A stretch of DNA of 64,000 nt from Gliomastix tumulicola (GCA_001599755.1 BCHX01000005.1:3468409-3532408), one strand, 5' to 3'; counted from the stretch's first letter, positions 22,879 through 34,110 are shown. Program-made: numbers and translations. The notes: a model not told the origin generated them from the letters alone.

Positions 22879-25515
22879 CTACCATAATAATAATAACGTC
22901 ACCGCGGCGGCCACACACAGGCTCATGCTCACGCGAAGCATCCCTGCCCCCGAATCGTCCCCTCCGCTCCCACTCCCTCCGTCCTGGCTTCCGTCCCGGC
23001 CGTTGCCACCTCCGTTCCCGTTCCCATTCCCACTCCCACTGTCGTTCCCCGAGCCCCCTCCGGAGCCACCAGGCACATCCGTCGAGTTGGCGCTCGCCCA
23101 GACCGTACCGGCCGAGAACTCCGTCCCGTTCAGCACGAGACCGTCGCTGCCAACACCAGGCCCGTCCGTCGACCCGGGCACGCAGATGGACGCGTCACCG
23201 CCCGCAAACTTGGCCGCGGCCCGCCACAGCTGCGTGACATCGCGGATCATGGCGCCCGTGTAGAAGAGCCGGCAGTCGGCGGCCTGGTACCCAAACTGCA
23301 GCGGATCGTCCGGCGCGCTGGTGGGCCGTATCTCGTCGAGAATGTTCACCGCGCCGTCGAGCCGCCACGGGGAGCTGCTCAGGGGCGTGGGCAGGCCGTC
23401 TATATCGTCCTGCGTGAAGTTCTGCAGCGCAGTGCTGAACAGGTCCACCGCCGCCGTGCTGAGTCGCCTGTTGGTCAGCGTGGACCGGATCTCCTGCGAG
23501 ATGTCGCTGAGGCCGCGCCATCGCGCGACGTTGCTGCCTCGCGTACCTGCGGCGCCCTGCATGGGACCAAACTGCGGGATGCCCCCGACGACGACGGACT
23601 TGACGCCCGCGTCCGTCTTGGCCAGCTCCGCGAAGATGGTGCACGTGCTGCCGCAGCTGCCGTCATGCAGCAGGATGATGTCCTCGGCTGGCCACGGCTG
23701 CGCGTAGTCGAGCTGGTTTGTGCCAAACCCCGCGACGTCCTGGCCCAGCGCGGTGAACATGGCTGGACTCGAGAGGTTGTATCGTGCCGTGTTCGTGAAG
23801 GCATCATTATGGATGTCCCGCGGCCCGAAGAACGCGTCCCACGATGCCCAGCGCTCGTCTCCAGTGGTCAGGGACAGCGCCGCAGAGAAGGGGATGGACG
23901 TGCCAAAGGACGTGAACGTCTCGTCGAAGACGTCGTTGCCCAGCGAGGCGCCGCGGTCGCGAAGCACGGCCGTGAGGTACGACCCGATGACGTTGAGCTG
24001 GGGCGTCGCGCGCGTGCGGAAGCCGAGGCTGGGCTCCGTGTCCGGGAAGAAACGCTTGAAGGTGTCGAAGCCCTGGAAGATGGTGCCTCCGCCGTTGCCC
24101 GAGAGGTCGATGACCACCTTCTGCACGCCGGCCTCCTTGGCCTGGGTGATGAAGTCGGCTACTGCTGCACTAAAGCTCGTCGAGGAGCCGACGTTGGCTG
24201 GACTTGACTGGAAGCTCGGAATGCTCAGCACGCCGATCGAGTCGTCCTTGAGTATGTATCCCGACACGGTCCCGCCCACGCCGAAGAACTCCTGCGTCAC
24301 GATGGGATCCTGCGGGTAGCTGGGGAAGGGCACTGCCGTGAGGGAGGGAACAGGCGTGTCCAGCAGCTGTCTCGCCTTGAGATCCCCGTTCGTCGGCGTT
24401 CCAAAGTCCCACTGCTGCACTTCCATGTCGTTGTCGTTGCGCAACGTGTTCTTGTTCTTGCTCCTCGGTCCGAATCCCACACTCTCGCTCTGGATGCTGC
24501 TGCTGCTGCTGCTACTGCTACCGCTACTGCTACTGCTGCTGCTCTGGCCGTTGCGCACGACCTGGTTATACAGCGCCTGCGTCGACGTCCACCGGTTCTG
24601 CACCAGGTTCGCCGGCGTGCCCGCGACGTACGGCCACTCAAACTGAGACCCGTTGGCGAAGCGGCCCGTGACGCTCGGCCCGTTGTAGACGTTTGTGGCC
24701 TGGAAGGCAGCCACCTGGAAACTCGCGCCGCTGACATCGGACCCTCTGCGGCCGAACTGCAGCGGCGCGTTCCACACGATCTGGTTCCAGTCGGCGTGAG
24801 GGTCAATCAGTCCCATAGCCGTGGACGAGTTGGCGTAGCTCTCGAGGTAGGCAAACACAGACTGGCCCTCGATCTCGACGACGGGCGACGCATCAGCCAC
24901 GCTATCCCGCACATCCGAGAAGGCGTATACCTGGGGCAGTTCCTGCCCGTCAGCCGACACAGACACAATCGTCTGCTCCTGCAGCCGCCACGTGAAGAGT
25001 CCCAGCACGCCCGTCCCCACGTTCATATGCCCCTCGTGCATCCTCGCAAACAGCGAGAACAGCGCCCGGTCAAAGTCGTACTGCTTGTCGAACGTGCCCG
25101 CCCGGACCTCCCCCGCCAGCGCGTCCAGCCCGCCGAGCAGGTCGACGCCGGGCTGCTGGTAGGACTCGGGCGGATCCTTGGCGTACGCGAGCGTCGTCTG
25201 GAAGGCGGCGTACTCCTTGATGATGCCGAGGACGGTCAGCGCGTCGGCGGGCTCGAGCGGCAGGGCGGACACGCAGTTGAAGGCCGTCTCGGCGTCGATG
25301 ACGGCCAGCACCGTGTCGCCGGGGGCGGAGGGCGTGAAGTCGCGCAGGGACTCGGCCTGCTGGCGGGCGGCGATGGCACACGGGTCTGAGGAGGGGGATC
25401 CGTCGTTATTATTATTGTTGTTGTTGCCGCGCTGGGCCGCTGCCGGCAGCGGGAGCTGGAGGAGAGAGGCTGTGAGGAGGGAGAGGGCGCCCCGGAGGAG
25501 TCGAGAGGGCGTCAT
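22879..25515 (-). CDS. Secreted/GPI-anchored S41 (CPAF-like) peptidase
   Basis: A single exon encodes 878 aa from an ATG at 25515. The signal peptide LLRGALSLLTASLLQLPLPA is followed by an Asn tract. The N-terminal domain contains QYDFDRALFSLFARMHEGHM, typical of fungal CPAF-like proteins. The S41 core carries VQKVVIDLSGNGGG (about residue 465) and LLHDGSCGSTCTIFAELA near residue 620, where the Ser in GST is the probable nucleophile. A poly-Ser segment at about 325-343 interrupts the region between domains. The C-terminus is a Gly/Ser/Asn/Asp-rich spacer (about 820-860) ending in MLRVSMSLCVAAAVTLLLLW, a classic GPI-anchor signal. It is expected at the cell surface or wall. Its substrate is unknown. 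Confidence 0.88.
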   Translation of the reverse strand: MTPSRLLRGALSLLTASLLQLPLPAAAQRGNNNNNNNDGSPSSDPCAIAARQQAESLRDFTPSAPGDTVLAVIDAETAFNCVSALPLEPADALTVLGIIKEYAAFQTTLAYAKDPPESYQQPGVDLLGGLDALAGEVRAGTFDKQYDFDRALFSLFARMHEGHMNVGTGVLGLFTWRLQEQTIVSVSADGQELPQVYAFSDVRDSVADASPVVEIEGQSVFAYLESYANSSTAMGLIDPHADWNQIVWNAPLQFGRRGSDVSGASFQVAAFQATNVYNGPSVTGRFANGSQFEWPYVAGTPANLVQNRWTSTQALYNQVVRNGQSSSSSSSGSSSSSSSSIQSESVGFGPRSKNKNTLRNDNDMEVQQWDFGTPTNGDLKARQLLDTPVPSLTAVPFPSYPQDPIVTQEFFGVGGTVSGYILKDDSIGVLSIPSFQSSPANVGSSTSFSAAVADFITQAKEAGVQKVVIDLSGNGGGTIFQGFDTFKRFFPDTEPSLGFRTRATPQLNVIGSYLTAVLRDRGASLGNDVFDETFTSFGTSIPFSAALSLTTGDERWASWDAFFGPRDIHNDAFTNTARYNLSSPAMFTALGQDVAGFGTNQLDYAQPWPAEDIILLHDGSCGSTCTIFAELAKTDAGVKSVVVGGIPQFGPMQGAAGTRGSNVARWRGLSDISQEIRSTLTNRRLSTAAVDLFSTALQNFTQDDIDGLPTPLSSSPWRLDGAVNILDEIRPTSAPDDPLQFGYQAADCRLFYTGAMIRDVTQLWRAAAKFAGGDASICVPGSTDGPGVGSDGLVLNGTEFSAGTVWASANSTDVPGGSGGGSGNDSGSGNGNGNGGGNGRDGSQDGGSGSGGDDSGAGMLRVSMSLCVAAAVTLLLLW

Positions 25516-25520
25516 GATGG

Positions 25521-25560
25521 GGGAAGAAGGGAAGAAGGGAAGAAGGGAAGAAGGGAAGAA
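25521..25560 (+). repeat. Five perfect 8-bp repeats (GGGAAGAA) in the 5' leader of the S41 gene
   Basis: The unit GGGAAGAA repeats five times without a mismatch, starting 6 bp upstream of the protease ATG. On the coding strand it reads TTCTTCCC, a pyrimidine tract in the probable 5' untranslated leader. Confidence 0.95.
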
Positions 25561-26379
25561 GGGGAGGAAGAGAAGAAAATAGTCACAAGAAAATCAAATG
25601 CTCGCTCGCTGATGACAGGACAGGGAAAACAACGATTGGACAGCCAGTGCCCCAGCTGAAAGAAATTGTGCAAAAGAGTGAACCTGTACGACCAGACAGC
25701 CCAAGAAAGACTAGAAGAATAAAGAGAGCGGTTTGTCTTTATGACCATCCCGTGTCGACGAAGTGATCACAGACCCAGACGGAGAGGATGGCGTGGCCGT
25801 GGACACAAGGAAATGTCGGCACCGAGAAGAGTGTCGCCAACGGACCTGTCAAAAAGACGGGCGGCTACGGGCCTGGTTTTGGGCGAGCATCGTGGCTGGG
25901 GGTAGAGTAATAATACCACCAGCAAATGTAATATCGGTGGAAACATCACTGTGAGAATATTGGGACACGGCGTTACAGTGACGTCGCCAAGAGAATGAAA
26001 CCCCATCGTCCCAGGCTGTCAGGACTCAGGAGCCGCAGGAGGCTGCTCGCCGTCAGGAGGGGGCTCAGCAGGATGAGATGAAACCGTCTGGGAGGCCAGG
26101 ATCTGTCGCTGCCGAGACTCTGAAACCGGGCCACGCTATGCGCCGGCGGAGGCCAGGGGCTGGCCATTCTGGAGACGGTAAGTCTGGCTATTGGCTGTTT
26201 CGTCTCAAAGGGCTATTTCCGTCCGTGGAAACGGGGACAGGTCTGGGCCAGAGTGGACTAGGACTATGGCAAACACTCCGTAGATGGATGTCTAGAAGGG
26301 GATACCTAATAGGGATAATATACAGTTACTTGCCGCACGGGCATCTGTTTCCCTCACGATCTGTGGCCCCTGCTTCACA
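25561..26379. other. Gap without a recognised gene
   Basis: Promoter of the S41 gene on the left and 3' flank of the 2EXR gene on the right. No gene or repeat of note is seen. Confidence 0.4.
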
Positions 26380-27549
26380 TCACTTCCATTGTGGTCCGTA
26401 CACATTGCCGCTCGCACTATCGCTCTCGCTCTCACTCTCAATCTCACTCTCACTCCCACTGCCGCCGCGGCGACGACGACGCCTACGCCACCCCAGGTCC
26501 TTGATCCAACGCCTGGCGGCGAAGCACCCGATATGCTTCAGCCGCGTCGGCCTCGGCACCCAGTACTTGTCGCTCGGAGCCGAGTGCACCTCGTGCACGG
26601 CGACGGAAGCCTTGTAGTCATCCTTGGCAGACTGCATCTCGTCCGTCAGGCAGCGGAAGTCCAACACCCGCGGGTAATTGCCAAACAGGCCGAGCGCGAA
26701 CACGTCCGGGATCGTCGACGTCCCCTCCTCCCTCACCTCCTGCCAGTACTTCGGGTGCGGCCACATGAAGAGCGACGTGCGCGACTCGAGGAAGAGGAGC
26801 AGCGTGTTGAAGTCGGGCGTCGCGGGCATGTCCATGCCGATGAACTCGCCCATGTCGTGCGGCGGCCCGTCCACGTGCTCCGACCTGTGCTCGCCAATGT
26901 AGGCGAAGGCGAACTTCTCAAACGATGAGAGGGTGCGCCGGAACTCCGCGAACCAAGGCGCGCTCCCGGGGAAGATCGAGTCGAGCATCTGGTGCCGCTT
27001 GGCGTTGTCAACGCTGTTCCAGCGCGTGGTCGTGTGGGTGGCGCTCATGTCGGGCACCTGCGTGATGACGAGCCAGTCGCGTGCAGGGTGACACCGCACG
27101 GAGCGCGTCTGCTGCCAGAAGCCGTCGTCGCCGTCCTTGGCGACCTGGAAAAACCCGCGGTGGACGCGCATCGCGACCGGGAAGCGCCGCGTGACGGCCC
27201 TGCGCGCCTCGACGCAGGTCAGGCTGAAGCGCTGGATTGCGTCTTCCGTGATCGGGTCGTCTGGCTCGGGGAAGTCGTCCGAGGTGGAAAAGAAGCCGTC
27301 GGCCATGAACATGGAGATGTGGCTTCGCTGCCCCTCGCTGTAGCTCGCGCACTGCGTCACGTCGCCGCAGAACTTGGCGTCCTCGCCGCCGAGGGTCACG
27401 CAGCTGTGGTGGGAGACGTGCAGGCGGTGGTAGACACTCAGGTAGATCATGCGATCCTTGGGGACGGCGTCGCCGAGCGCCACTTCCCAGACCCGGGCCT
27501 GCAGCTCGGGGGGGAGCAGTGGGAACTGGGGGAAGGACTTGCTGGACAT
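26380..27549 (-). CDS. 2EXR-domain protein
   Basis: A single exon encodes 389 aa from an ATG at 27549. The N-terminus FPQFPLLPPELQARVWEVAL is the signature of the fungal 2EXR family, in which an F-P-x-L-P-x-E-L-R-x-x-I-W motif opens the domain. Further blocks (LTCVEARRAVTRRFPVAM, then RDWLVITQVPDM) fit the family order. The C-terminus is a poly-Arg patch (about residue 355) followed by an acidic Ser-Glu run, encoded by a CTCACT-type repeat on the plus strand. The family is very expanded in Pezizomycotina and has no known biochemical function. Longer starts upstream are non-ATG and low complexity. Confidence 0.8.
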   Translation of the reverse strand: MSSKSFPQFPLLPPELQARVWEVALGDAVPKDRMIYLSVYHRLHVSHHSCVTLGGEDAKFCGDVTQCASYSEGQRSHISMFMADGFFSTSDDFPEPDDPITEDAIQRFSLTCVEARRAVTRRFPVAMRVHRGFFQVAKDGDDGFWQQTRSVRCHPARDWLVITQVPDMSATHTTTRWNSVDNAKRHQMLDSIFPGSAPWFAEFRRTLSSFEKFAFAYIGEHRSEHVDGPPHDMGEFIGMDMPATPDFNTLLLFLESRTSLFMWPHPKYWQEVREEGTSTIPDVFALGLFGNYPRVLDFRCLTDEMQSAKDDYKASVAVHEVHSAPSDKYWVPRPTRLKHIGCFAARRWIKDLGWRRRRRRRGGSGSESEIESESESDSASGNVYGPQWK

Positions 27550-28330
27550 GGCTGGGGATGGGGATGATCGCGTTTGGCTAGAGCTGATGGATGGAAGTTG
27601 ATGGGAGGGGATGGGAGAAGATGAGGGGGAATGGGAGAAGATATGGGAGCAAGGGCGAGAGGGGGTATAAGAGGAGGGATGAAATGCTGGGGAATGGCCG
27701 GGCGGCAGGCCTTGGGGCAAGGAGACAGAAAAGAAGGAGCGTTGTCAGCCCATAATTCGGTCCCTGGTTTTCTGTCTCCTGCTGTCGTATGACTGTGCCT
27801 CTGTGGTGATGCGATGCATCCCATCGACCCGCAGCGAGATCGAGTTAGCGCTTCAAGCCACTGTCTTAAACAGCTGATTATTCAGGAATTAGAAAGCGAG
27901 CACGCCCAATGGAAGGAAGGGAATTATCCCAAACCCCATGTGCCTGTCTGCTTGCTTGTGCAGTGTTGAAGTACATATCGTTGGTTGTATTATCATTCTT
28001 AGACATGCTCCTCTAGGGCATCGGGCTCGCACAGAGCCAATTATTGACCGTACAATGTAGACAAGTGATACACAATGATTTCCCACTCTATGTCCTCGGC
28101 CGTCCCAAAAATCAATCAATCTCCAATAGGGTAAACGAAGCAAAACAGAACACTCCTGGGCGTTCAATGATCCTGAGCCCGCCGTCCAGTAGCCGCCGTA
28201 AATCTATGTCCCAATAGCAAGGTCCAACACCGAGCCCATATTGGATGTTCAAAAGGGCAAAAAGAAAAGAAAGAGAGAAAAATGCATAGTAGCCGAAATG
28301 TCGACAAGTCATATATCAGTGAAATGCCAT
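27550..28330. other. Gap between 2EXR and chitin synthase genes
   Basis: Promoter of the 2EXR gene (purine-rich, 27550-27720) and the 3' flank of chitin synthase. No gene is seen. Confidence 0.4.
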
Positions 28331-31300
28331 CTATCGCCGCTTGAAGCAGCACATCAGGCCCGTCCAGCCGATAAACCAGAGGAAGCCGATGAAGCGGATG
28401 ATGGACAGGGCCGCCGTCGCGTACAGCAGGAATCGGAAGTACCACGGCGTCCGGGTCGTCGACGCTTTCTGCAGGAAAAAAAAAAGTCAGCATTCATTCA
28501 TTCATTCATTCCCTTGCACACACACATAACCACCGCCGTGTCAAATTGTTCAGTCAGGGCAAGCCACTTACACCCACTCCAATGGCGTGGAAATCGTCGC
28601 TCGTGACAAAGATAATCAGCGCCATGTTGCTCAAGATCCAGGTAATCACGAGCCCCGTGCGGAACGACTTGTACGAGTCCTCGGTGTCCTTCTTGACAAT
28701 CTCTTCCTTGTCGACGTGCTTCTCCAGCGCACGATGCACCGTGTCCTTGAAGCGGTAGTCAATGTCCGTCTGCGCGCGCTCGACCTCCTCGACAACCGTC
28801 TCGTTCTTGTCCTTGACGACATTCGCCGAGGGCAGGGCGTCGGCCGTGTCGGAGCCCTTGGTGCCCCAGGAGACGTCGTGCCAGTTGCAGAAGGCGTAGA
28901 CCATGAGGATGTTGATGTAGGTCGACATGAGCACCAGGTACTGCGGGAACGAGTTGAACATGTGCCACGGGTCCAGGTAGATGAAGGACGCGACGTAGTT
29001 GAGCCCGTAGATGGTGATGAGCGCGAGCAGGATGACTCCGGCCACGTTGTCCGAGCTGAAGAAGCTCTGGAAGAAGGCCGAGGCGGAGTCGGTCGAGATC
29101 TGCTGCCCGATGGGATCCTGGAAGGCCTTGACGACGAGGTAGAAGGCCAGCAGCAGGACGTACGCCTGCACGAGACCAAAGGCGAAGAAGGACGACAGGT
29201 AGGTGAAGCGCGAGCCCTTGGGCCGGTTGCCGAGGGCGAGGATGAACTGCGCGACGATGAAGATGACGTACACATACTTGACGAGCGTGTTGACAATCGG
29301 CGAGGCCACGTCGCCAAACGGCCAGCCGTGGTAGCGCTGCGAGATGGACGGCGTGCCGACGAGGTCCATGATGATGACCGTCGTCAGCCAGTACGACGCG
29401 AGCGCGAACCAGCTGAACAGCAGGTTGAAGAAGTTGTACACGAGCTGCACGTGCAGGAAGAAGAGCCGCACGATGCTGTGGCCCGAGCGGTAGATGCGCC
29501 CAAAGTGCATGAGCGAGTACAGCGAGGCGGCGAAGGAGCCGTTGAGCCACCGCCGGCGCTGGCTGAGGAACTCGACGGCGCCCTCGGGCACGTCCGTCTC
29601 GCCGCGCGCGGCCTTGATGTAGGCCAGGTGCCAGCGCTGGCCGGCCTTGGCGACGAGCTCGAAGCACAGGATGCGGTCCTCGGCGAGGAACATGTTCTTC
29701 TTGAAGATGTTCATGCCGTCGATGCCCTTGGGGCCCAGGCTCTTGGAGAGCGTGTGGTCGCCGTGGAAGTACTGCTCCAGGGGCCGGCCCATGATGGCGC
29801 GGAAGCGGTACGCCGAGAAGGCGCCGGGCAGGACCGTCACGTAGCCAAACGACGACTCGAGCGGCTTGTCCAGGATGTTGGAGATCTTGTACTCGAAGTT
29901 CTGGATGGCCACGATGGGGTTCAGCAGCTTCTCGCCGCGGCGGCCCTTCATGGCGTGGATCTCGCCGCACGCGCCGCCCAGCTGCTTGTCGTTGTAGAAG
30001 TTCTGCCACAGCGCCAGCAGGCTCTTGCCGCCCGGGCGCGTGCCGGCGTCGATGAGGATGGTGACCTCCGGGTTGAGGATGCGGCCAAAGGCGTTGAAGA
30101 GCCAGCGGTGCGAGTTGATCTTCTTGCTGTTGTTCTGCTTGAGGCAGAAGATGAACTGCACGGGCGGCAGGCTGTCGCTGTGCGGCTCGCTGCCGTCGCC
30201 CTTGACGATGGGCCGCACGAGCTGCTGGTCCGGCGTGACGGACAGCTGGCTCGTGAACTCGAAGACGTGCGCCACCGTCGGCTTGCCGTCCACGTCGCGC
30301 TTCACCACGCCGTCCTGGTACATGCCGATGGTCGCCAGCACGTCCAGCACGCGCTTGTCCGCCTTGTCGATGCCGTCGAAGATGAGGCACACGACGATCT
30401 TCTGCCACGCCGGGCCGCCCTTGTTCCAGAAGCCCGACTTGGCCTTGACGATGTCCTTGATGTTGTTCATGACGCCGTGCAGCGTCCGCGACACCAGCAC
30501 CTTGTCCTCGTTGTAGTACGTGATGGCGATGAGCAGCTCCGTCTGCCGGTTGTAGCGCCGCGCCCGCAGGTCGTAGCCGCCCGAGAGCGTGAAGTCGTTG
30601 GGGTCGCACGTCGCCGCCGTGTAGCGCATCGTCGTGAACTCCTCCTGCTGGCCCTGCCGGAGGTAGTACGGCTCGACGGCGTTCTTGATGGCGCTGGGCA
30701 CGTCGTAGTCGACGCTGAGGACACTGCCCTTGACGAGGCGGATGCGTCGCGTGTTCTGTCGTCGGAGACCGCCGTCACCAGCACCAGCACCAGCACCAGC
30801 ACCAGCACCAGCACCAGCACCAGCACCGTCCTCCTCCCCTCCTCCGGCTGTAAGTCCCGTGCCGCGTCTCCGGGGATCGTCACCGCCAGGAGGAGGGTAG
30901 AAGCCGCCGTCCTGGTAGGCCGTCGGCTGCTGCCGCTCCGCCCACTCCTCGTCAGGGTCGTAGTCGAGCGAGCTCAGCATCGGCATGTGGCTGCCCACGG
31001 GGAAGCTGTCCCTGCCATGGGGAAGCCGCTGCGCCTCCAAGTCGTGGTGGGCGTGCGTGTCGACGAGGTTGGCATAGCTGCCGTATGGGTTGTCTTGCGG
31101 GTGGTGGTGGTGGCGGTGGTGATGCTGCTGCTGGTAGTCGCGGTCGTCGCCCTCATCGTACTCGTTCTGGGGCAGGCCGTCGTACTCTGGGAGAGGCGAG
31201 GGCGTGCCGGAGGGCGGGAAGTCGTAGGGACCGTAGGCGTTGTGCTGGTGGCCACGGTCGGTAAGAGAGTACCGCTGGTTGATGCCGTGGTGCTCGTCAG

Positions 31301-31457
31301 GTGCGAGGCGATCCTATCGTGCGGGAGTGTCAGTGAGACGAGTGCTCGGGCCTGGCTGTGAGGGGACGAGCGACGAGTGACAGGAAGCACTTACATGAGA
31401 ACGACGGGGCAGGTCGTTCAGCTGGTGACCATTGTCCCCAAGGTCGGAGTAGTTCAT
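28331..31457 (-). CDS. Class III chitin synthase
   Basis: Three exons (31457-31395, 31313-28572, 28468-28331) encode about 980 aa. Both introns (31394-31314 GTAAGT...TAG and 28571-28469 GTAAGT...CAG) are phase 0. The enzyme polymerises UDP-GlcNAc into chitin at the plasma membrane. The N-terminus is disordered and rich in His, Pro and Gln. It is followed by an Ala-Gly repeat, then NTRRIRLVKGSVLSVDY and the catalytic core: CDPNDFTLSGGYDLR, ELLIAITYYNEDKVLVSRTL, LIDAGTRPGG, then EDRILCFELV and QRRRW (606-610). The GRPLEQYFHGDHTLS block and YWLTTVIIMDLVGTP fit division 1, class III, the filamentous-fungus-specific type needed for hyphal growth, rather than class I or II. About seven membrane helices follow, ending in the short last exon (...MCCFKRR). 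Class assignment rests on motif memory, not a tree. Confidence 0.93.
30776..30826 (+). repeat. In-frame CACCAG hexanucleotide repeat in the chitin synthase gene
   Basis: About eight perfect hexamers encode an Ala-Gly dipeptide tract in the disordered N-terminal region of the synthase. Length polymorphism between strains is likely and would not shift the frame. Confidence 0.95.
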
Positions 31458-33160
31458 GGCTGCTGCAGGCCCCTTCTATGGGCACAAGAGGGGGAAATCG
31501 TCTCTCTAAGTAGCCGTGCAATATGGGAAGATGGGAAAGAGAGCTGTGAAGTGGTGAGGGCAGAGCAGAAAGAAGCAGGACACTCAGGCTATGGTACAGG
31601 GAGAGTTCACACCAGGCCGCATGAAAGAAGTCAAAAGAACGGACAGCCAGGGCCCGCGTGGGTTTTGTCTGCCCTGATTTCTCACGCCCGTGACATATGT
31701 TCAGGTTTGCATAATTGTTAGTACCAGTATTGCTTGTTTTCGGTGATCGGCAAGCGGGAGCTCGTATCGGATTCTCCAATTCTCCAGTCGGCGTTGCGTG
31801 TGGTTGCGTGGTCCCCAGTGGCTATGCAGATCACCGTGCCACGACCAGCTCACTGCACACTCAGCGTCACGCTCACCACCCATCTCCGCTGTTTCTTTGT
31901 TTTTTGGCCCTTTGCAGAGGATGTATATTTAGAACACGCCTCAGTGGTGTGCTGCCCTTTCATGCCCTAAGGCCCAGTCTGGTGTAACCTCCCAATGTCC
32001 CGTCCCCCTTTCAGTGTCACGCCGTCAACTCACTCTGGCTGGCACTCACCCATCCAAGGCCCTCAGCACCCGCTTCCAACTGACTTTTGGCTATGATGCA
32101 ATGCTTACACGTTGCCCCCCACCACGGAACACCTTTCCTGGGTCCCTTATTGCCGGTTTCCTGAGACTAGACCCCTGTCATCCTCACCTAAGAAAAACAA
32201 GCTTTTATAGCCGGGACGCTTGCCTGGCTGTCGTCAGAGGGCCCTGTGATCTGGTTTGGTTTGGTTTGGTTTGGTTTTGTTTTGATTCTCAGGGAAAAAA
32301 GGAAGGGGAAAAAACACTCGTTCCCTGCTCTGCTGGCGAGTGACCCTCCCTTCGTGTGCGGTGTGTACGTGCTTCGGGTTACACACTGGCCCAGGGAGGC
32401 CTGCCTTCGTTCGTATCTGCATCTGCCCCGTTTGGCGCCACCAGACGACAACGCGTGCTGCCTGGGATCATTCGCAAAATTTTTGCCAGTCCGTGGTGTG
32501 GTCTCTGTGGGCTCATGTTCGGGCTCTCTTCGTGTTCTTTCCACTCGTGTGACGCCGAAATGTCTTACTCGCGCACCTAATCATCGGCGACGGTATCCGC
32601 GGAGACCGTCTTGCCGACGCCGATTTTTCTCCCAGGCCCAGTGTACCGCTCTCTCTGATACTAATTAGTAAAGGTCAATCTGATTCGGTGCCTTTTGGCC
32701 ATGCCGATGCCCCGTAGTCAGCACCTTTGCCCTGGAAGGGCCGTCAGCCTGTGTGTACGGAACATCCACCCACGGCGTTGTTGGGAATTTCCGGTCGCCG
32801 TGAGTCCGTCAGCATCCCACTGTGAGCGTAGACACGTGACTGGTGCTGACAAGTTCGGCCGAAGCACCTGACAAGTCGGCGCCGTCTTGGGCACGTCCTC
32901 CTTTCCTCATCAGCCCCGACAATGCAAATACGGGCTCCTCGATGCTGCCTTGACCCTGCGACTGTGACGATAACGATCGCGACCGTCTCTCTCGCTGAAG
33001 CAATCACCCAGCGCGTAGCAAACATCCATCCGACCACCCCTGCTCCGACAGCCACGCCCCGACGCCGCCCGACGCCGTACTGGCTAGCCATCAGCGGCGC
33101 CATCCCGTCGATATCGACCACCGTCCTCGTGAATAACCATCCCGTTGGTCCTTCACACAT
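31458..33160. promoter_or_regulatory. Long gene-poor upstream region of chitin synthase
   Basis: No coding sequence is convincing here. The region contains GGTTT pentamer repeats at about 32253-32276 and long pyrimidine- or purine-rich segments. A large regulatory upstream region, or untranslated leader introns, would be expected for a cell-wall growth gene, but no site can be named. Confidence 0.35.
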
Positions 33161-33164
33161 CCTA

Positions 33165-33814
33165 CCTACCTCGACAGATCTTTCGCCTCCCTCGTCGAAC
33201 TGCTTCCCCCCGGGCAAACCGATCCTGTCACCATCGATCTCGAGACCTACATACTTGATGGCGGCCGGACTACGACGCTCCCCCCCCCCGAGCATTCCAA
33301 GAAGGCACCCGACTGGGCGGGCAGCCCCCATACGCGAGCCACTTCTTGGTGGCGCGGTCGTCTGTATAAGCTTGGGGATCGCCGCCCTGACCCCCAGCTG
33401 GCATCCCGCGTCTTGGATACAAGCTTTATGTGGCCGGGGTTCGAAGCCATCGTGCGGAGGGGCTCTGCAGAAGGGGTCGCGACTGTCGACGACGACGGTC
33501 ATATCCCGATGACCTCCCCGGTGAACAGCCCAAGACATGCCGTGGAGAATGCCAGCCCGCCCGGGGTACATCGAGCCGTCTCGCGCATGTCTCAGCCACA
33601 GACGCCCAGAGAGCCCCTATCGCTCCAAGCCAAGCCCTCGGCTCCTCTCCCATTCGATCTAGAAACATTATGCCTGCTACTTTTTGGAGTGAACCGCGCC
33701 AGTAGTCTGCGAATCAGGCTGTGTGTTCACCCGGTCAAGACATTCACGAGATCCTCGTTCATATGGTCGCAACCCATAACACATGTACCTTATGTACTAT
33801 CACTATCCTATTAA
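33165..33814 (+). other. Possible coding exon or gene relic, unrecognised
   Basis: An open plus-strand frame follows a CGACAG acceptor-like site at 33170-33175. It reads SFASLVELLPPGQTDPVTID, then DLETYILDGG, then WWRGRLYKLGDRRPDPQLAS and SFMWPGFEAIVRRG. The composition looks protein-like. The frame upstream is broken by stops and no ATG-plus-intron model is compelling. The end at 33814 is a TAA after a low-quality tail. I cannot name a family. It could be a terminal exon of a poorly resolved gene or a decayed copy. Confidence 0.25.
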
Positions 33815-33961
33815 TAGCCTCAGATGAGGATATGGTTTCTTTCCTTCGGTCCTTCGGACATCTCTCCATCCGCGCTACCACACGACACAATACACCAATA
33901 CACTCAACAGAGACCGCATAGCTGAAAAGGGGATTAAGGGGCGAAAAAAAAAAGAAAAAAA

Positions 33962-34110
33962 GGGGGGGGGGGGGGGGGGGGGGGGCGGGGGGGGGGAGGC
34001 CCCGGACTGGCCGTGAAAGTCGGCCAAGCATTGGTATAAACGTACACCATGGTTCTGAGCTTGAGCTCCTTCATGAAGCGAAAGTGCTCGGGCGGGGGGG
34101 GGGGGGGGGG
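33962..34110 (+). repeat. Long poly-G tracts 3' of the HET gene
   Basis: A run of 24 G (33962-33985) is separated by one C from 10 more G (33987-33996). A second run of 17 G lies at 34094-34110. Both lie within 175 bp of the HET gene stop codon, on the strand opposite to it, so the HET transcript end would be C-rich. Confidence 0.9.

Noticed and set aside
28759..30609. A 616-codon minus-strand frame within the chitin synthase exon
   Set aside because: Out-of-frame shadow of the same exon, rich in Arg, Ala, His and Pro, with no motif.
30776..30826. A CRISPR-like or satellite array
   Set aside because: It is a simple in-frame hexanucleotide repeat without spacers, in a eukaryotic coding exon.
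28587..31361. A 924-codon open frame on the plus strand opposite the chitin synthase gene
   Set aside because: It is the mirror of a GC-rich, strongly codon-biased gene. It is low-complexity (Val, Arg, Glu, Asp-rich), has no domain and ends with the bias, while the minus strand encodes an unmistakable chitin synthase.
32744..33571. A 275-codon minus-strand frame
   Set aside because: No recognisable domain and no splice context. The plus strand in part of the interval looks more protein-like, and neither is convincing as a whole gene.
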